64,000 bases of DNA from Pycnococcus provasolii (lineage: Eukaryota; Chlorophyta; Pseudoscourfieldiophyceae; Pseudoscourfieldiales), in assembly GCA_049487715.1 (NCBI GenBank), contig CP150549.1, forward strand, positions 124,001 through 188,000. Reading direction: 5' to 3'. The position numbers and the translations under genes were made by a program. Positions 30,286-41,300 of this stretch are shown here, piece by piece. The notes below the pieces were generated by a model that made no database searches, was not told the DNA's origin, and saw only the letters and a program-made list of their open reading frames with translations. Each line of letters starts with the position of its first letter. Within the stretch, counting starts at the first letter, position 1.

Positions 30286-31872
30286 TCACCTCATGGTTGC
30301 ACGAACCATTCCAGTTGGTAGATCTGGTCCTTTCGACCTTAAGAATGTGTCGGCATTTCGCACATTTCGCTTCAAGCTCGAGGCTGCTCGACCCCACGGC
30401 TTGCTGCCGTCGTCGAGCAGCAACGCCAGGCTCCCTCGCCCCGGAGCCGCCTCCGACGTCTGGCTTCCCGTCGTGCGGTATGTGGTGGCGTGCGCGGGCA
30501 CGCTCGCCTGAAGTGCTGCCCGTGCCGCGGCGCTGTCCACGGCACCTGCCGCGGCGATGGGCGGCAGCACGAAGCCGCTGTCCGCCTGCGGGCGGCCGAT
30601 GCCAAGCAGCGACTTCTGCTTGGTGCTCGTGAAGCTGTGCATGCGCTCGAGCAGGTAGCCGAGCGCGCGCTCGCGCTGCTCCAAGCTGAGCTCTTCGAGG
30701 CGTCCGGGCAGCATCACGAGCTCCGACGCACCCGCGGCTGAGCTGCCGCCGGCAGCCCCTCCCGACGCGCCGTCGACGACCGTGACAATCTGCCTCTTCA
30801 CATCCTGCAGGCACGCGACAAGGAAGCACACAGCCTCGTCCTGACTGCTCATGAAGCTGTCAAGCTGCTCGTTCTTCTTCCCGTGCTCCATGCGAAGAGC
30901 CTCGTGGTCGGCCGTTGTTTGGCTGAGCTGCTTCTCGAGGTCAGCGCAGCGCATCTCGAGCTCGTCCATCTCGTCGTCAGCCTGCTGCAGCCCAGCCTCG
31001 TCCATGCGCTTGCTCTCCTCCTGGTGCTTGAGCTTCTCCAGCAAATTCCGTATCGTCTTCTGGTACACGTGGTTGCGCTTCGCCAGCTCCGTCTCCGTCT
31101 GCTTGCTCAGCTCGGCGCTGCGCCGCATCGCGGCGTGCTCCGCAAGCATGTGCTGGTTCTGCTTCATCAGCTTCTCCGTTTGGCGCGACTGATATGCGAG
31201 CTCGCTCGCCATCTGCTCATTCTCCAAGATGGTTCTTTTTGTCGTCGTTTCGAGCTGGTTATCCGTCAGCTTCATCATGTTCGCCTTTGTCTCCCGAATC
31301 TTCTGCGCCATCTCCTTCGTGAGCCTGTCCTTCTCCTGCACGTGCTTTCGCTCCAGCTCCGAGACGCGCTCCTCGTTCTGAATGCGCTCATTCTCTAGCA
31401 GCTCCGTGAGGTCTTTCAACTTCTGCTCAAGCTCCACCTTCTGCTGCTGGAACTCGTACAGCTCCTTGAGCTTGAAGTCCATCTCCTTGATGGTTTCCCG
31501 CAGTTCCTCCTCCTGCTTCGCCCAGTCGCCCTTGAGCTGCACGATGTCCGCCTCGTACTTCTCGACGGTGTCCTCATACTTTTTCTGCAGAGCCGCATGG
31601 TCCTGCTCGAGCTGCAGGAGCTGCGCCTCCCTCTGCGTGAGCTCTGTGGTGAGGAAGGTGTTGATGTCCTTGAGGTTTTCCTGCTGCGTCTCGAGTTCGT
31701 CGTTCAGGCGTAGGTTGTCTCTGAGCAGACTGTCGCCTCGGTCCTGGTACTTGGACAGTTTGTTTTTGAGGAATCCGATGACGAGTTCGCGCTCGAGCAG
31801 TTCCTTTTCCTCCTCGTCGGGCTCAGGGTCTTCGGCCGCCGGTCCTTTCTTGTCATCCTTCTTCGGCGGCAT
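30286..31872 (-). CDS. CFAP157: CFAP157-like ciliary basal-body protein
   Basis: 528 residues from ATG 31872 (MPPKKDDKKG); the frame runs further upstream without features. Almost entire length to residue ~420 is coiled coil. Landmarks match animal CFAP157: VIGFLKNKLSKYQDR, INTFLTTELTQRE, KLKELYEFQQQKVELEQKL, ERKHVQEKDRLTKEMAQKI, and LETTTKRTILENEQMASELAYQS (compare ETTKRAIKENN in CFAP157). The C-terminal ~100 residues are disordered. CFAP157 acts at the ciliary basal body and supports motile cilia in mice. It supports a flagellated stage in this organism. Its 3' end abuts dispersed repeat copy A; its start faces PTRHD1 across an 837-nt region with a TTAGGG array. Confidence 0.8.
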   Translation of the reverse strand: MPPKKDDKKGPAAEDPEPDEEEKELLERELVIGFLKNKLSKYQDRGDSLLRDNLRLNDELETQQENLKDINTFLTTELTQREAQLLQLEQDHAALQKKYEDTVEKYEADIVQLKGDWAKQEEELRETIKEMDFKLKELYEFQQQKVELEQKLKDLTELLENERIQNEERVSELERKHVQEKDRLTKEMAQKIRETKANMMKLTDNQLETTTKRTILENEQMASELAYQSRQTEKLMKQNQHMLAEHAAMRRSAELSKQTETELAKRNHVYQKTIRNLLEKLKHQEESKRMDEAGLQQADDEMDELEMRCADLEKQLSQTTADHEALRMEHGKKNEQLDSFMSSQDEAVCFLVACLQDVKRQIVTVVDGASGGAAGGSSAAGASELVMLPGRLEELSLEQRERALGYLLERMHSFTSTKQKSLLGIGRPQADSGFVLPPIAAAGAVDSAAARAALQASVPAHATTYRTTGSQTSEAAPGRGSLALLLDDGSKPWGRAASSLKRNVRNADTFLRSKGPDLPTGMVRATMR

Positions 31873-32709
31873 GGTCTCAGGAGCGTGGAGAATCACACGG
31901 ACAGAGAGACGGAGGTCAGGTGCGGCCGAGGAAGGACGGGCGACAGAAGTCTGGACGTGCGAGACACACTGCACAGAGTTGGTTGCCCCCCGGGCGGGCC
32001 GAGACAACACAAACACACCCGAGAGAGGTTAAGGGAAGGGGAACAGCTTGAGACGTATGATAAGTTACCCTATTAGAACTACGATAACCTGACACGGTGA
32101 AAGGAAGAGGAACCACCACCTCTGTAGGAGGTGCTACCTTAGACTAGAATTTCTCGTTGCGTACGTGGGTGGCCGTACTGTATACTAACCTTAGGAATTG
32201 TGCACAGTCTTTTTAGACTTATAGACTAGTACTGCAGTACGGTAGTTCTTAAGTACTACATACAGACCACTGATGACTGATTTCCTGGTAAGGTTTAGGT
32301 TACGAGTAGGTCGACCGAACCCCGCTGAACATCGACTGATGCCTAATGGACCCTATTATCCTGTGGACATTTGCCGTGCCGATCCTTCGTCTCAGCAATC
32401 AGCATCAGCTCCAGGTTTCCGTGTCGAGTTCGGTTTCCCTGTACTGTACCAGTTGCCAGTCGGCTCCCAGGTGCGAGGCGCTCGGGAAGGGAACTCTCGG
32501 CCACCGCCTTGCAAACACGGCCACACGCGACTGTTAAGGGCCAAGGGCTTCTGTTAGGGTATCGTTCAAGGGAAGTTAGTAGGGTTGGTACCGTAGTAGG
32601 AAGGCCATGCGATTAGGGTTAGGGTTAGGGTTAGGGTTAGGGTTAGGGTTAGGGCTCCACCCGTATCGTCTCGTTGTCTCCCCGGCCTCATCATTCTATT
32701 CTCTCTCTG
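31873..32709. promoter_or_regulatory. Divergent promoter region of CFAP157 and PTRHD1
   Basis: No gene seen. It contains the (TTAGGG)7 array at 32613-32654, 55 nt before the PTRHD1 ATG, and several TACTAACCTTA-like words. Confidence 0.45.
32613..32654 (+). repeat. Interstitial telomere-type array (TTAGGG)7
   Basis: Seven perfect TTAGGG units in a row, 55 nt upstream of the PTRHD1 start. Unlike a chromosome end, genes continue on both sides. Confidence 0.95.
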
Positions 32710-33216
32710 ATGTCGTCCGCGCAGGACGAAGACGACGTCGACGAGTCGGTAGTATCACAAGTGTCAGAACTACCACCCGTACACCCGCAGCCTCTCTCTC
32801 CTCCACACACAGAGCTTGCAACCAACCAGGAGCCCATCGTGCAATACGCCGTCATGCAGAAATCCGTGGCGAAAGACCAGCAGTTCAACGTAGGCGCGTG
32901 CATGGCGCAGGCGGCGCACGCGTGCGTCTCCGCCGTGTGGGCGTTCAGAGACCACCCGGAAACAGTCGCGTACTGCAACCACGTGGAGGGCGACATGCGC
33001 AAGGTGGTGCTCGAGGTAAAGGACGAAAATGCGCTCGTTTCTCTGGCGCAGAAGCTCAAGGACAAGCTTGGCTTAGAGAGCGTTCTCTGGCGCGAACAGC
33101 CTGAGAATGTGGTGACGTGTTTGGCGACGCGACCGACAAGACGAACTGCCGAGCTGAAGAAGCTCTTATCTCGAGCGAAGTGTCGCATGGCGGATAGCGC
33201 CGTCGCGTTCACCTGA
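32710..33216 (+). CDS. PTRHD1: PTRHD1-like peptidyl-tRNA hydrolase domain protein
   Basis: 168 residues. After an acidic, Pro-rich lead of ~45 residues, the Pth2/PTRHD1 fold is visible: IVQYAVMQKSVAKDQQFNVGACMAQAAHACVSAVW, then HPETVAYCNHVEGDMRKVVLEVKDENALVSLAQKL, and LWREQPENVVTCLATRP. The QPEN-x-x-T-C-L-A-x-x-P motif and AQAAHA helix fit PTRHD1. The canonical K/D residues of classical Pth2 activity are not all evident, as in animal PTRHD1. TGTAA follows at about 33230. The gene is bracketed by TTAGGG units upstream and CCCTAA units downstream. Confidence 0.85.
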   Translation: MSSAQDEDDVDESVVSQVSELPPVHPQPLSPPHTELATNQEPIVQYAVMQKSVAKDQQFNVGACMAQAAHACVSAVWAFRDHPETVAYCNHVEGDMRKVVLEVKDENALVSLAQKLKDKLGLESVLWREQPENVVTCLATRPTRRTAELKKLLSRAKCRMADSAVAFT

Positions 33217-33263
33217 ACTGTACGCACTTTGATGTAAAAGAAAAAGGCTGTATTTGCAAGGGA

Positions 33264-33286
33264 TAACCCTAACCCTAACCCTAACC
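33264..33286 (-). repeat. Interstitial CCCTAA tract (about 4 units)
   Basis: Nearly four TAACCC units in inverted orientation to the upstream array, within the 5' flank of the NADH dehydrogenase gene (ATG 33438). Confidence 0.9.
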
Positions 33287-33437
33287 TTTTGCGCGTGCTC
33301 CATAGTCCAGACACACGCATGAGGTAGGGTACATAGACACAGATTTGGTCGGCTGATTTGGTCGGCCCAAAAGGCGTCAAAAAAGATATTGCAAGAACAT
33401 CCATCCAAACATCCGTCCGTCCGCGCGTTACTTCAGC

Positions 33438-35287
33438 ATGGCGTTGAGGTGGCTCGCACGCGCGTCGCTACTAGCAACGTCAACGGGCGTTGTTGGCGTG
33501 CTCGGATTCTCCGCCGCCGAGAACTCGCTCGAGCCTGTGAGGCCGCTCGCGGCGTTCATACGAGACTGCAAGAAGAAGAATGACGACGATGCAACGGACA
33601 ACAACGGGGGCGGGGATAAGGAAATTTCCGCTGCGAAGGTGGTAGCGGAAAGGCCGAGGGTACTCGTGCTCGGCTCAGGATGGGCCGCTCAGGCATTTGT
33701 GAGAGATGTTGACACGCAGCAGTTCGACGTGTGCCAAGTGTCGCCAGTCAACTACTTCCTCTTCACTCCACTCCTGCCCTCAACAACAGTGGGCACGACG
33801 GAGGTGCGCTCCATTATCGAAAGCAACCGAGTCATCGCGAGTTTCCGAAACCACAGCCTTTCAAGCCGACTGGCATATATCCTGCGAATGCGCACCCCGC
33901 GTGAGGTGGCGTGCGTCGAGGGAGAGGCGCTTGAGGTGAGTGCCAGCGAGAAACGCGTTCGATGCAAAAACTCCCGTGGCGACGAGTTTGACCTCGAGTA
34001 CGACAGGCTTATCGTGGCCGTGGGCTCGCAGTGCAATACGTTTGGCACTCCGGGGGTTACCGAGAATGCACACTTCCTCAAGTCGGTGCGCGACGCAAAC
34101 ACGATACGTGGTGCCGTGATCGACTCGCTCGAGAGCGCATCGTGCATCACAGAGGCAACGGAGAAGAAGCGTCTCGCTTCCACGGTTGGTGGTGGGCGGC
34201 GGTCCAACCGGAGTCGAGTTCGCGGCTGAACTCGTGGACTACATTCGCAGCGACCTCTCCAACCTCTACGACGAAGCTCGCAATGCGAGAGTCACACTGA
34301 TTCAGTCAGCCGACCACATACTGAATACGGTACGTGGAATCAGATGACGAACAACTAAACATGATTCCAAATACTGAATACTAACCTTAAATAACGTAAA
34401 TAATTTTCACGTCGCAGTACGACAAGAAGATCTCGGAATATGCAGAGGAGACGCTCGCTCATGCCAACGTTGATGTTGTGACAAATACGCGCGTCCTCGA
34501 GGTGAAGGAGAGCTGCGTTGTGGTGAAGGATAAGAAGACGGGAGTTGTGCGAGAAGTTCCGTACGGCGTCTGCGTGTGGAGCACGGGTGTCGCCTCTCTG
34601 CCGTTGACCAAGGCGTTGATGGCGCAGGCTTCGGGGAACGCGCAGGCGCGCGCGCGAGCTCTCCGCGTCAATGCTGGGCTGGAAGCCATGGGACTGAAAG
34701 ATATTTGGGCAACCGGCGATGCGGCAGCAGTCGACAATCCCAAGCTCAGGGCACAACTGAAGGATTTGTTCGCCGAGGCGGATGCTGACAACAGCGGTTA
34801 TTTGGACAAGGATGAGTACAACAACTGTCTAGCCATCGCGGCTAGAAAATTCCCTCAGAGTGCTGAGCATATTAGAAAGGTTGCAAAATACTTCGCAGAT
34901 GCCGACTTGGACCACGACGGAAGACTCAGTATGACTGAGCTTGACGCAGTTCTCGATGCCGTTGACAAGAAGACGCGCGCATACCCTGCCACCGCGCAAG
35001 TCGCGGCGCAACAGGGCAGCTGGTTAGCGCATCGCTTCAACACTGACGACGTCGGCGCCGGCTTCATCTATCAGCACAAGGGAGAGCTGTGCTACCTCGG
35101 AAATGAGAAGGCTGCCGCTGGTCTGGTGGGATCAGGCAACCAAGAAGTCGTGCTGGTCGGCGAGACGGTGTCTGCCCTTTGGCATGGCGCGTACTTCGCG
35201 ATGATGCGCGATCAGCGAATGAAGCTCAAGGTTGGTTTCGACTGGGCCAAGGCGAGAGTATTCGGGCGCGACACAAGCCGGTGCTAA
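33438..35287 (+). CDS. Type II NAD(P)H dehydrogenase with EF-hands (NDB-like), one apparent +1 frameshift
   Basis: About 587 residues if one G is removed at 34188-34189. Exons: 33438-34329 and 34418-35287, intron 88 nt (GTACGT...GCAG) with a TACTAAC branch site. N-terminal helix LARASLLATSTGVVGVLGF; FAD site RVLVLGSGWAAQAFVRDVD; SPVNYFLFTPLLPSTTVGTTE; the NADH site reads VGGGPTGVEFAAEL only after the frame correction; a WATGDAA motif; then two EF-hand loops DADNSGYLDKDE and DLDHDGRLSMTE inserted before the C-terminal membrane-binding region. EF-hands inside NDH2 mark the calcium-regulated external-type (NDB) enzymes, which oxidise NAD(P)H without pumping protons, usually at the mitochondrial inner membrane. 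Confidence 0.88.
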
Positions 35288-35494
35288 CGTGTGATGACAC
35301 GGACCCCCTTATCCTAGAGTATCCTGTCAACAAAGCTTTACGTAACATCACTCAAGAATCTCTTTTTATAAACGACAGCCGTATCTTAGACTAAGGTCTT
35401 ACTATGCGCTGTATGTGGAACCTTGTTACCCTTATTCTGCTGAGTGCCAAACCAAACCAACTCAGCTCAGCTCAACTCAACTTGGAATTCAACT

Positions 35495-35902
35495 CTATTC
35501 CATCTAACAAACTCACGTACGTGCGCGGAGACCTCTCCGACATCAAGGACGTGCGTCGCGCATTTGCAGCTGCGGGATCCAACGCGAAAGTCGAGTGCGC
35601 TTTCCACATCCCTGAAAATGACGCACAAAGTCACCAACACACATAACAACAACGCCGACACGGGCGTGCGGATCCAAGGCGTTACGACCGTGCGCATTGG
35701 AACTGACCAACACCTCGTCGTGCTCGGAACGGACGGCGTGCGCATCTTCGACGGAAAGACCGCGACGAGGCTGGAGTTTTCGATGCCCACGCCGAAAGAC
35801 AGCGACCTATTCGCAGCCCGAACCAGGCCGTCGGAAAAGTACGCCGACCGTGGGGCGTACTGCTCATGCGCATGCTCTGCACGGAGTGACGACGGACGGA
35901 CA
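35495..35902 (+). pseudogene. Possible remnant of a WD40-type gene (WDR54-like N-terminus)
   Basis: Two coding-like blocks: one frame encodes LTYVRGDLSDIKDVRRAFAA and FHIPENDAQ, and a second encodes VTTVRIGTDQHLVVLGTDGVRIFDGKTATRLEF. A GT-AG splice of about 50 nt (from about 35620) would join them. The second block resembles a WD40 blade and, loosely, the start of WDR54. Nothing that continues the propeller is found before the GT29 gene starts at 36042, so the gene seems truncated here. Could equally be part of the GT29 5' transcript or an unrelated short gene. Confidence 0.3.
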
Positions 35903-36041
35903 CAGGTTGGTAATGTCACGCAGCTGCCTCGATTATTCGGGTTTTTGTTTTTTTCCCAACACCTTTTCCCAACCTCCTTTTCCCACCTCTTTTCCCACCC
36001 CCTCCAACGCCTCCGACCCTCAAGGACTCAATTCTAACTTT

Positions 36042-37402
36042 ATGATGGGGACGGGCTCGAGATCGGCGCGCTCGTGCTTGAGCGCGCGGTGGTGGCTCTG
36101 CTCCGTGACGGTCGTGCTGTTGTCGTGGCCGTGCCCTGAGGTGGTGGTGCTGGCCGCGCAGGCGCCCCCGACGGACCGCTTGCCTGTGACGCCGCCACAG
36201 TCGAAGCGTGTCGCAAACTGCCCGACGTGCCGTCCTCCAGTTGTACCAGAAGAGTGCTCGTTCGTGCCTAAACTGCTCACGTCGGCGCCGTCGGCGCAGT
36301 CGCAGCAGCAAACGGAAGCGGCTGGAGGGCGACGGCGGAGAGAACTTCTCGCGGTCAAAGATCGCGCAGCCGCGCGCAGCGCGCGAAGAAAGCGTGCGGG
36401 GGGAGGAGGAGGAGGCGCAAAGAAGTCATCGGGACCTCGGCAAGCCACATTCAAACAGCCGGCCGAGCCTGTCGTCGAGGCGATCGACGAAGTCATCAAC
36501 AAGTGGAGCAAGCTTGACCGCGATCAGCAGCTGTGCGGCATCTTCACGAAGCAGTGCGCCGAGCGATACGCTTCCGGCGAAACGCTCGGCCTTCCCACTC
36601 CGCCCGACAGTGACCCGGCGAGGCGGCACCCGCTGAAGCGTATCTTCAAATCTGGCAGTATTCCTGACGGCGCGACGAAAACCCTCTTCCCAGACTTGGA
36701 GCAGGGCGCTTTTGGCAGCTGCGCGGTGGTTGCGGTTGGAGACAACTTGCTCAGGGCGAAGCACGGCGAGGATATCGACGCGCACGATACGGTGATCCGT
36801 TACAACGCGCCCATGAAGAAATACGCCAGCCAAGTCGGACGGCGTAGCACGCTCGTTTACTGGAAATTTAGAAGTGGCGAGAAGGAATACGGCCAGGAGG
36901 GCGATCTCGGCACGAGCTACTTTACCTTCAAGGAGCCTCCCAAGTACTTCATGGCCGCATCACCTCAGGAGCAGGCGAAGCTTATTTACAAGGGCAGGCA
37001 TGTGCTGTGGCCGAGCATGCGCGGCAATGAGCTCTGGATGAAGGCGTATGCGACTCACGCTAAGTACGGCGGCAAGGGCATTCGTGCATCTGCGAGCGGA
37101 GGTTTCAAGCTCGCAAGCGATATCGTGAGTTCTGGCCTATGCAAGCGCGTAAGCTTGTACGGCTACAGCAGCGAAGGTGGTGCGAAATACTTCAACCAGA
37201 ACAAGTGTGAGTGTTGCCTTGCCTTGCCTGTACTTCGAATGAACCATTGTGTCCATAGGCATTCTGGACAAGCAATCACTAACCTAACACACAACGAAAA
37301 TACGCAGATGTGAAGTTGGCTCATCTAAGCGGCATAGAGCATTATTCCTTGAGACGATTGATGGAGAAGCTAGAAAGCCCGCGCGTGTGCGTGTACGACT
37401 AA
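36042..37402 (+). CDS. GT29 sialyltransferase-like glycosyltransferase
   Basis: 419 residues from exons 36042-37206 and 37308-37402; intron 101 nt (GTGAGT...GCAG) with CTAAC branch sites. Signal-anchor helix WWLCSVTVVLLSWPCPEVVVLAA near the N-terminus, then a Pro/Gln/Arg/Gly-rich stem to about residue 140. Sialylmotif L: GSCAVVAVGDNLLRAKHGEDIDAHDTVIRYNAP. Sialylmotif S: IRASASGGFKLASDIVSSGLCKRVSLYGY. The second exon supplies the VS-type H...E pair in EHYSLRRLMEKLE. This topology is that of a type II Golgi enzyme. Prasinophytes and plants have GT29 proteins although sialic acid is usually absent, so the donor may be KDO or another sugar. The acceptor cannot be read from sequence. Confidence 0.9.
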
Positions 37403-38327
37403 CAACAACGCGTGTGCGTGTACAAAACAATGTACCGAATTCTTTCAAAATTTACTTGTACCTAGGATCACCTCCCCCGCACACTTTGGGTGAGCGCACT
37501 AAACCCCGCTTTTTTTGGCAGAAAAAAGGAAGTGAGTTACACAAGTGGAGAGAAACGACAAGGTAAATCAAAGGGCAAAGAGCAGGAGAAACCCAAGAAA
37601 GCGAAAAACCCAAAAATCCCGAAAAACCCAAAGGATTTAGAAAGTGCGAGTGAAGAAAGAGCCCCGAGCTGCGCGAGCACGTTCCGCGTGAGAATGGGCG
37701 TGGTGCAAGTGGTCGAAGGCACTGTGCCAGGACGAGGAGTTGTTGTAGCGATGGTCGCGGTGTTCTTTGCGCTGAGAGCTCGGGAGGGTGAGGTGCTCGA
37801 TGCGGTTCAGAAGCAACTCCGCCGAGCCATGCGTTCCCGTCGTCACATGTGTCGTTTTACAAACCCCTAAAACTCCAACAAAATTTGCGTGCGTTTCGAC
37901 GGGCGGCAACGGCGTCTCTAACTCAGGCGCGACACCGACGTGCGGATCCTACCGCCCATCGAGAAGGAGTGCGTCCAGATTTCCGCGTCCAAGTGCTGCC
38001 CAGAAGCCGTCGGTCCCGTTGGAGGTAGTTCGCTGACGTCCATGGCTTCCGTGAGGGTCCGGACTCCGGAGGGCCCGAGAACAGAGGGCCCGTGATAGGG
38101 CCCGGAAAATTTTTATCCTCGCTCACTGGAATATGATCTACGATGGATCCCCAATGACAAGGGAAAAGAGGAGGAGATCTCAGGCCTCTTCGGCCGCCGC
38201 CAGGGGAAAGACGGCGAGCGAGCGCGTGCACGTGACGCCCACACATCCGCACCACTCGTCACGCTGCCGAGCAGGCAGTCGTCCTGAGTGAGCGAGTGAG
38301 TGACTGCTCGTGCTCGCGAATACAATA
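37403..38327. other. Intergenic region upstream of UTP20
   Basis: 925 nt with no recognised gene. A Lys/Pro-repeat frame at 37490-37870 is low-complexity only. The palindrome-like GAGGGCCCGAGAACAGAGGGCCC lies near 38072. Confidence 0.4.
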
Positions 38328-41300
38328 ATGCCAGCCTCACGCAAGCGCCAGATGCGCGCCTCGCAGAAGGCCATGGAACGAGTGCTGGAAGGAGACAACG
38401 CTAACATGCAAGACGCCTCCTCCTCTGACGAAGAAGATGTTGACGTCCAACAACCTTCAAGCAAGCGTATCCGATTCCAAAACTTGTCGATGCGTATCGC
38501 GTCCATGCACGACGACGCCGAGGGAATCCACGCGCTTGGAGACGACCGCGACGTTCCCGAAGAGCCGCACGAGACGTTCTTCGCCGAAGCGCTCGCACAC
38601 TGGAGGGAACTCAATACGCACGCCGCGTTCAACGAAGTGCACGCCGCGTGCGTGCCGCTGACCATGACGCTGCCGGAGCTCGTGCTGCACGCCGACGCCG
38701 TCTTTCGAATACTCGAAAGAAAATTCGTCGCCACCAGCGACGACTCGTTGCCAGCCATCATCGCACTTGCGGGTGCACCTCTCGCCCGCGACCTGGCGGC
38801 TGACTATGCGCCGCTCTACGCGAGGTTTGGCGTGGCGTGCGGGAAACTCCTTTTGGAAGAAAATCTTGCAGCCAACCCGGAGATGGTCGCGAGCGCGTCG
38901 AGCGCCATGGCGGATGCCGCGCGAAGAGCTGGAAGGTACCTTGGCAGTGCGTCGGAAGCACTCGCACCGACAAGAGCGCTGCGCGCTTGCCGTCACGCGC
39001 ACGTGCGTGATGCCTTCGCCGCCGCCGCTGCCCCTCTGCTGCGCGAGAAAACACGGCAGCCCATGCAAATTGCGGTGACGCTCGTCAACGAGGTGAAAGA
39101 AATTGACGACAACGACGACGCATCACGCGGATGTGGAGCTCTGCTTGCACGAGCCTGCGCGGGTGCAGCCGAGTCGCTGCATTCGCGCGCAACACACCTG
39201 CTTGCATGCACCATGGCACGCGGCGCGCTCGAATGTGTCGATGCGACAGAAACGATGCTTCAGGAGGCAACTCGGCGTGTTGCCGAGCATGTGTCTGCCG
39301 AGAAATCGTCATCCCTGTGGACATTGCTGCGCGACGCGTGCCGGTTCTGCGAGCGCGTTCACCGCAACGACGACGATGATGACGGCGGCGGCGACGACGA
39401 CAAAGACAACGACGAGGACAACGCCAAGCGCCACTTTCAGAACGTTGATGCAGCATCCGCACCGGCGCTACTTCGCCTCGCACTCTCGATGATGCAAGAG
39501 CTCTTAGCAGCAAGAAGAGGAGCTCACGTTGTCGATGCGGGATGGCGCAAGCTTGCCATCGCACTGGATGCAGCCGCCGCTGCACTTGCGTCAGCCACCA
39601 AACATGATAGCACTGTCGCTGCGGCAACGCGGGCTGCATTTCTCAGCCTGACGCTGTGCACGCGTGCACCGGAGGAGGCTGACGTGCAGCACCGTGTTAC
39701 GAGGCTTGCCCGAACAATCCTGCCCTGGGTGGACAACGACGCGCTGATGGCGGCGTGTGCCGATGCGGCGTCGGCGGGCATTCGCGCAGCTGCGTGGGCA
39801 TCCGTTCTCCTCGACGAATGCCTAGCGCGTGTGCCAACGTCCGCGGATGGGCCGCTGCTTCATGCTCTCTGCTCGCTCTCCAGCGCATCCGAGGGATGGG
39901 ATGCCCCGCTAGCTTCGCTCGTGACAAAACAGGAGCTCGTACCTGCACGCGAGTCGCTACGCAAGCTTGCACTCCTCAAAACTTCACGCGATGGCAAAGA
40001 CGACGACAGCCTATCTGCTTGCGCGTGGATGGCACTCCGCATTCTAGCGGCTGCAGAAAATGCGGCGAATGACCCAGCCGCAAACAGGAGTTTTTTTGCA
40101 TCGTCACCACCGGCGGATCATCAGTCGAAACCGCTGCTATGGTCAACATGGATGCAGGCTCACATTGCTAGTCTCTCTGACGTTGGTGCGATTGTAAATG
40201 CCGCCTCATTGTGCCTAGAGCGAGGCGACGCGCACTCCGTCAGTGCCGCTGCCGCAGCCTTCGACGTGCGCGTGGATGCGCTCGGCATCGACGTCTTCGC
40301 GGATATGGATGAAGATGCCGGCGATTTTGATGTGGACGGGCAGGAGCTCGTGCCCCTGTCGTACGCGAGCAACTTTGCGTCTGTGAAATCACGCTTGCAT
40401 CCGCTGCTTCAGGCAAGGTCACGTGAGGTACGCGCCGCAGCACTACGAGTGCTCGCCGGCTGCTCGGGAGACTGCGGCGACTCGTCCGCGACAGCAGCCG
40501 CTGCGACTAAGGCATCGATCCGTCTCGTCGACAGCGAAGGTGACGCGGCGTCACGACACAGCGTCATCACACCCGCGCGCGCCCTAGTTGCACTGCTCGG
40601 CGTTGCACGTGTCCCAGAGTCACTGCAGGCGCACCGCCGAGCTACGACGCTAATATCGCGCCACGTAACAGTGTTTGCTCGCGGCGGTGGTTTGCGCAAC
40701 AACGGCGATGTACGCGAATGCGTGGCAGGTGCTCTGCTCGGGAACTTGCACACGCAATTCACGCCTCTCTGGGCGGGCCTGACTGAGGCACTTGGCACCG
40801 TGCTGGACTGCGAAACGAAGAAAGAGGCGACCGGAGGTGCAGTTGCGTGGAATCTCACATTCAGCGCACTCGAAAATGCGCAGCGCTGGGTGGAGCAGAA
40901 AGTATCGTTAGCGAAGCACACGTCTGATGTGCAAGATAAGGATGGCGCGCTCGCTGTGCGCGCTTATATTGCCGCTCGTGACTACTCACCTCTTGAGCTT
41001 GACGCCAAACCAAGGGAGACGCGGATTGTCAAGAAAGATGCCCGGCGACGCGCACCCCCACGATTCAACGCCGCGGCTGCGCACAGGGAGGCACAAATGC
41101 GCAGGACGGACGCTCACATCGACGTTTTCGCCTACCACGAAAATCTACTGAAGGCAATTGCGCACGCGCCCACCGCTCTCTCGGCACATGGTGAGAGCCT
41201 CGTCACGCTTTGTGTGCGACTGATATCGCTCGGTCTCCAACCATGGCAAGACGACGCAAAGTCTCCGCCACCACAGCTGCTTCCGCTCGCATCGCGCAAG

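Noticed and set aside
32607-33104. Plus-strand frame beginning with GLGLGLGL
   Set aside because: It is the translated TTAGGG array running into a shadow frame of PTRHD1.
32613-33286. A chromosome end or recent telomere
   Set aside because: Normal genes continue on both sides and arrays are only 4-7 units.
35697-36041. Upstream extension of the GT29 frame
   Set aside because: The signal-anchor start MMGTGSRSARS lies at 36042; the upstream part starts at a non-ATG codon and overlaps the WD40-like blocks in another frame.
37490-37870. Lys/Pro-rich 126-codon frame
   Set aside because: Low-complexity repeats of KNPKIPKNPK type only, starting at a non-ATG codon; no support for coding.
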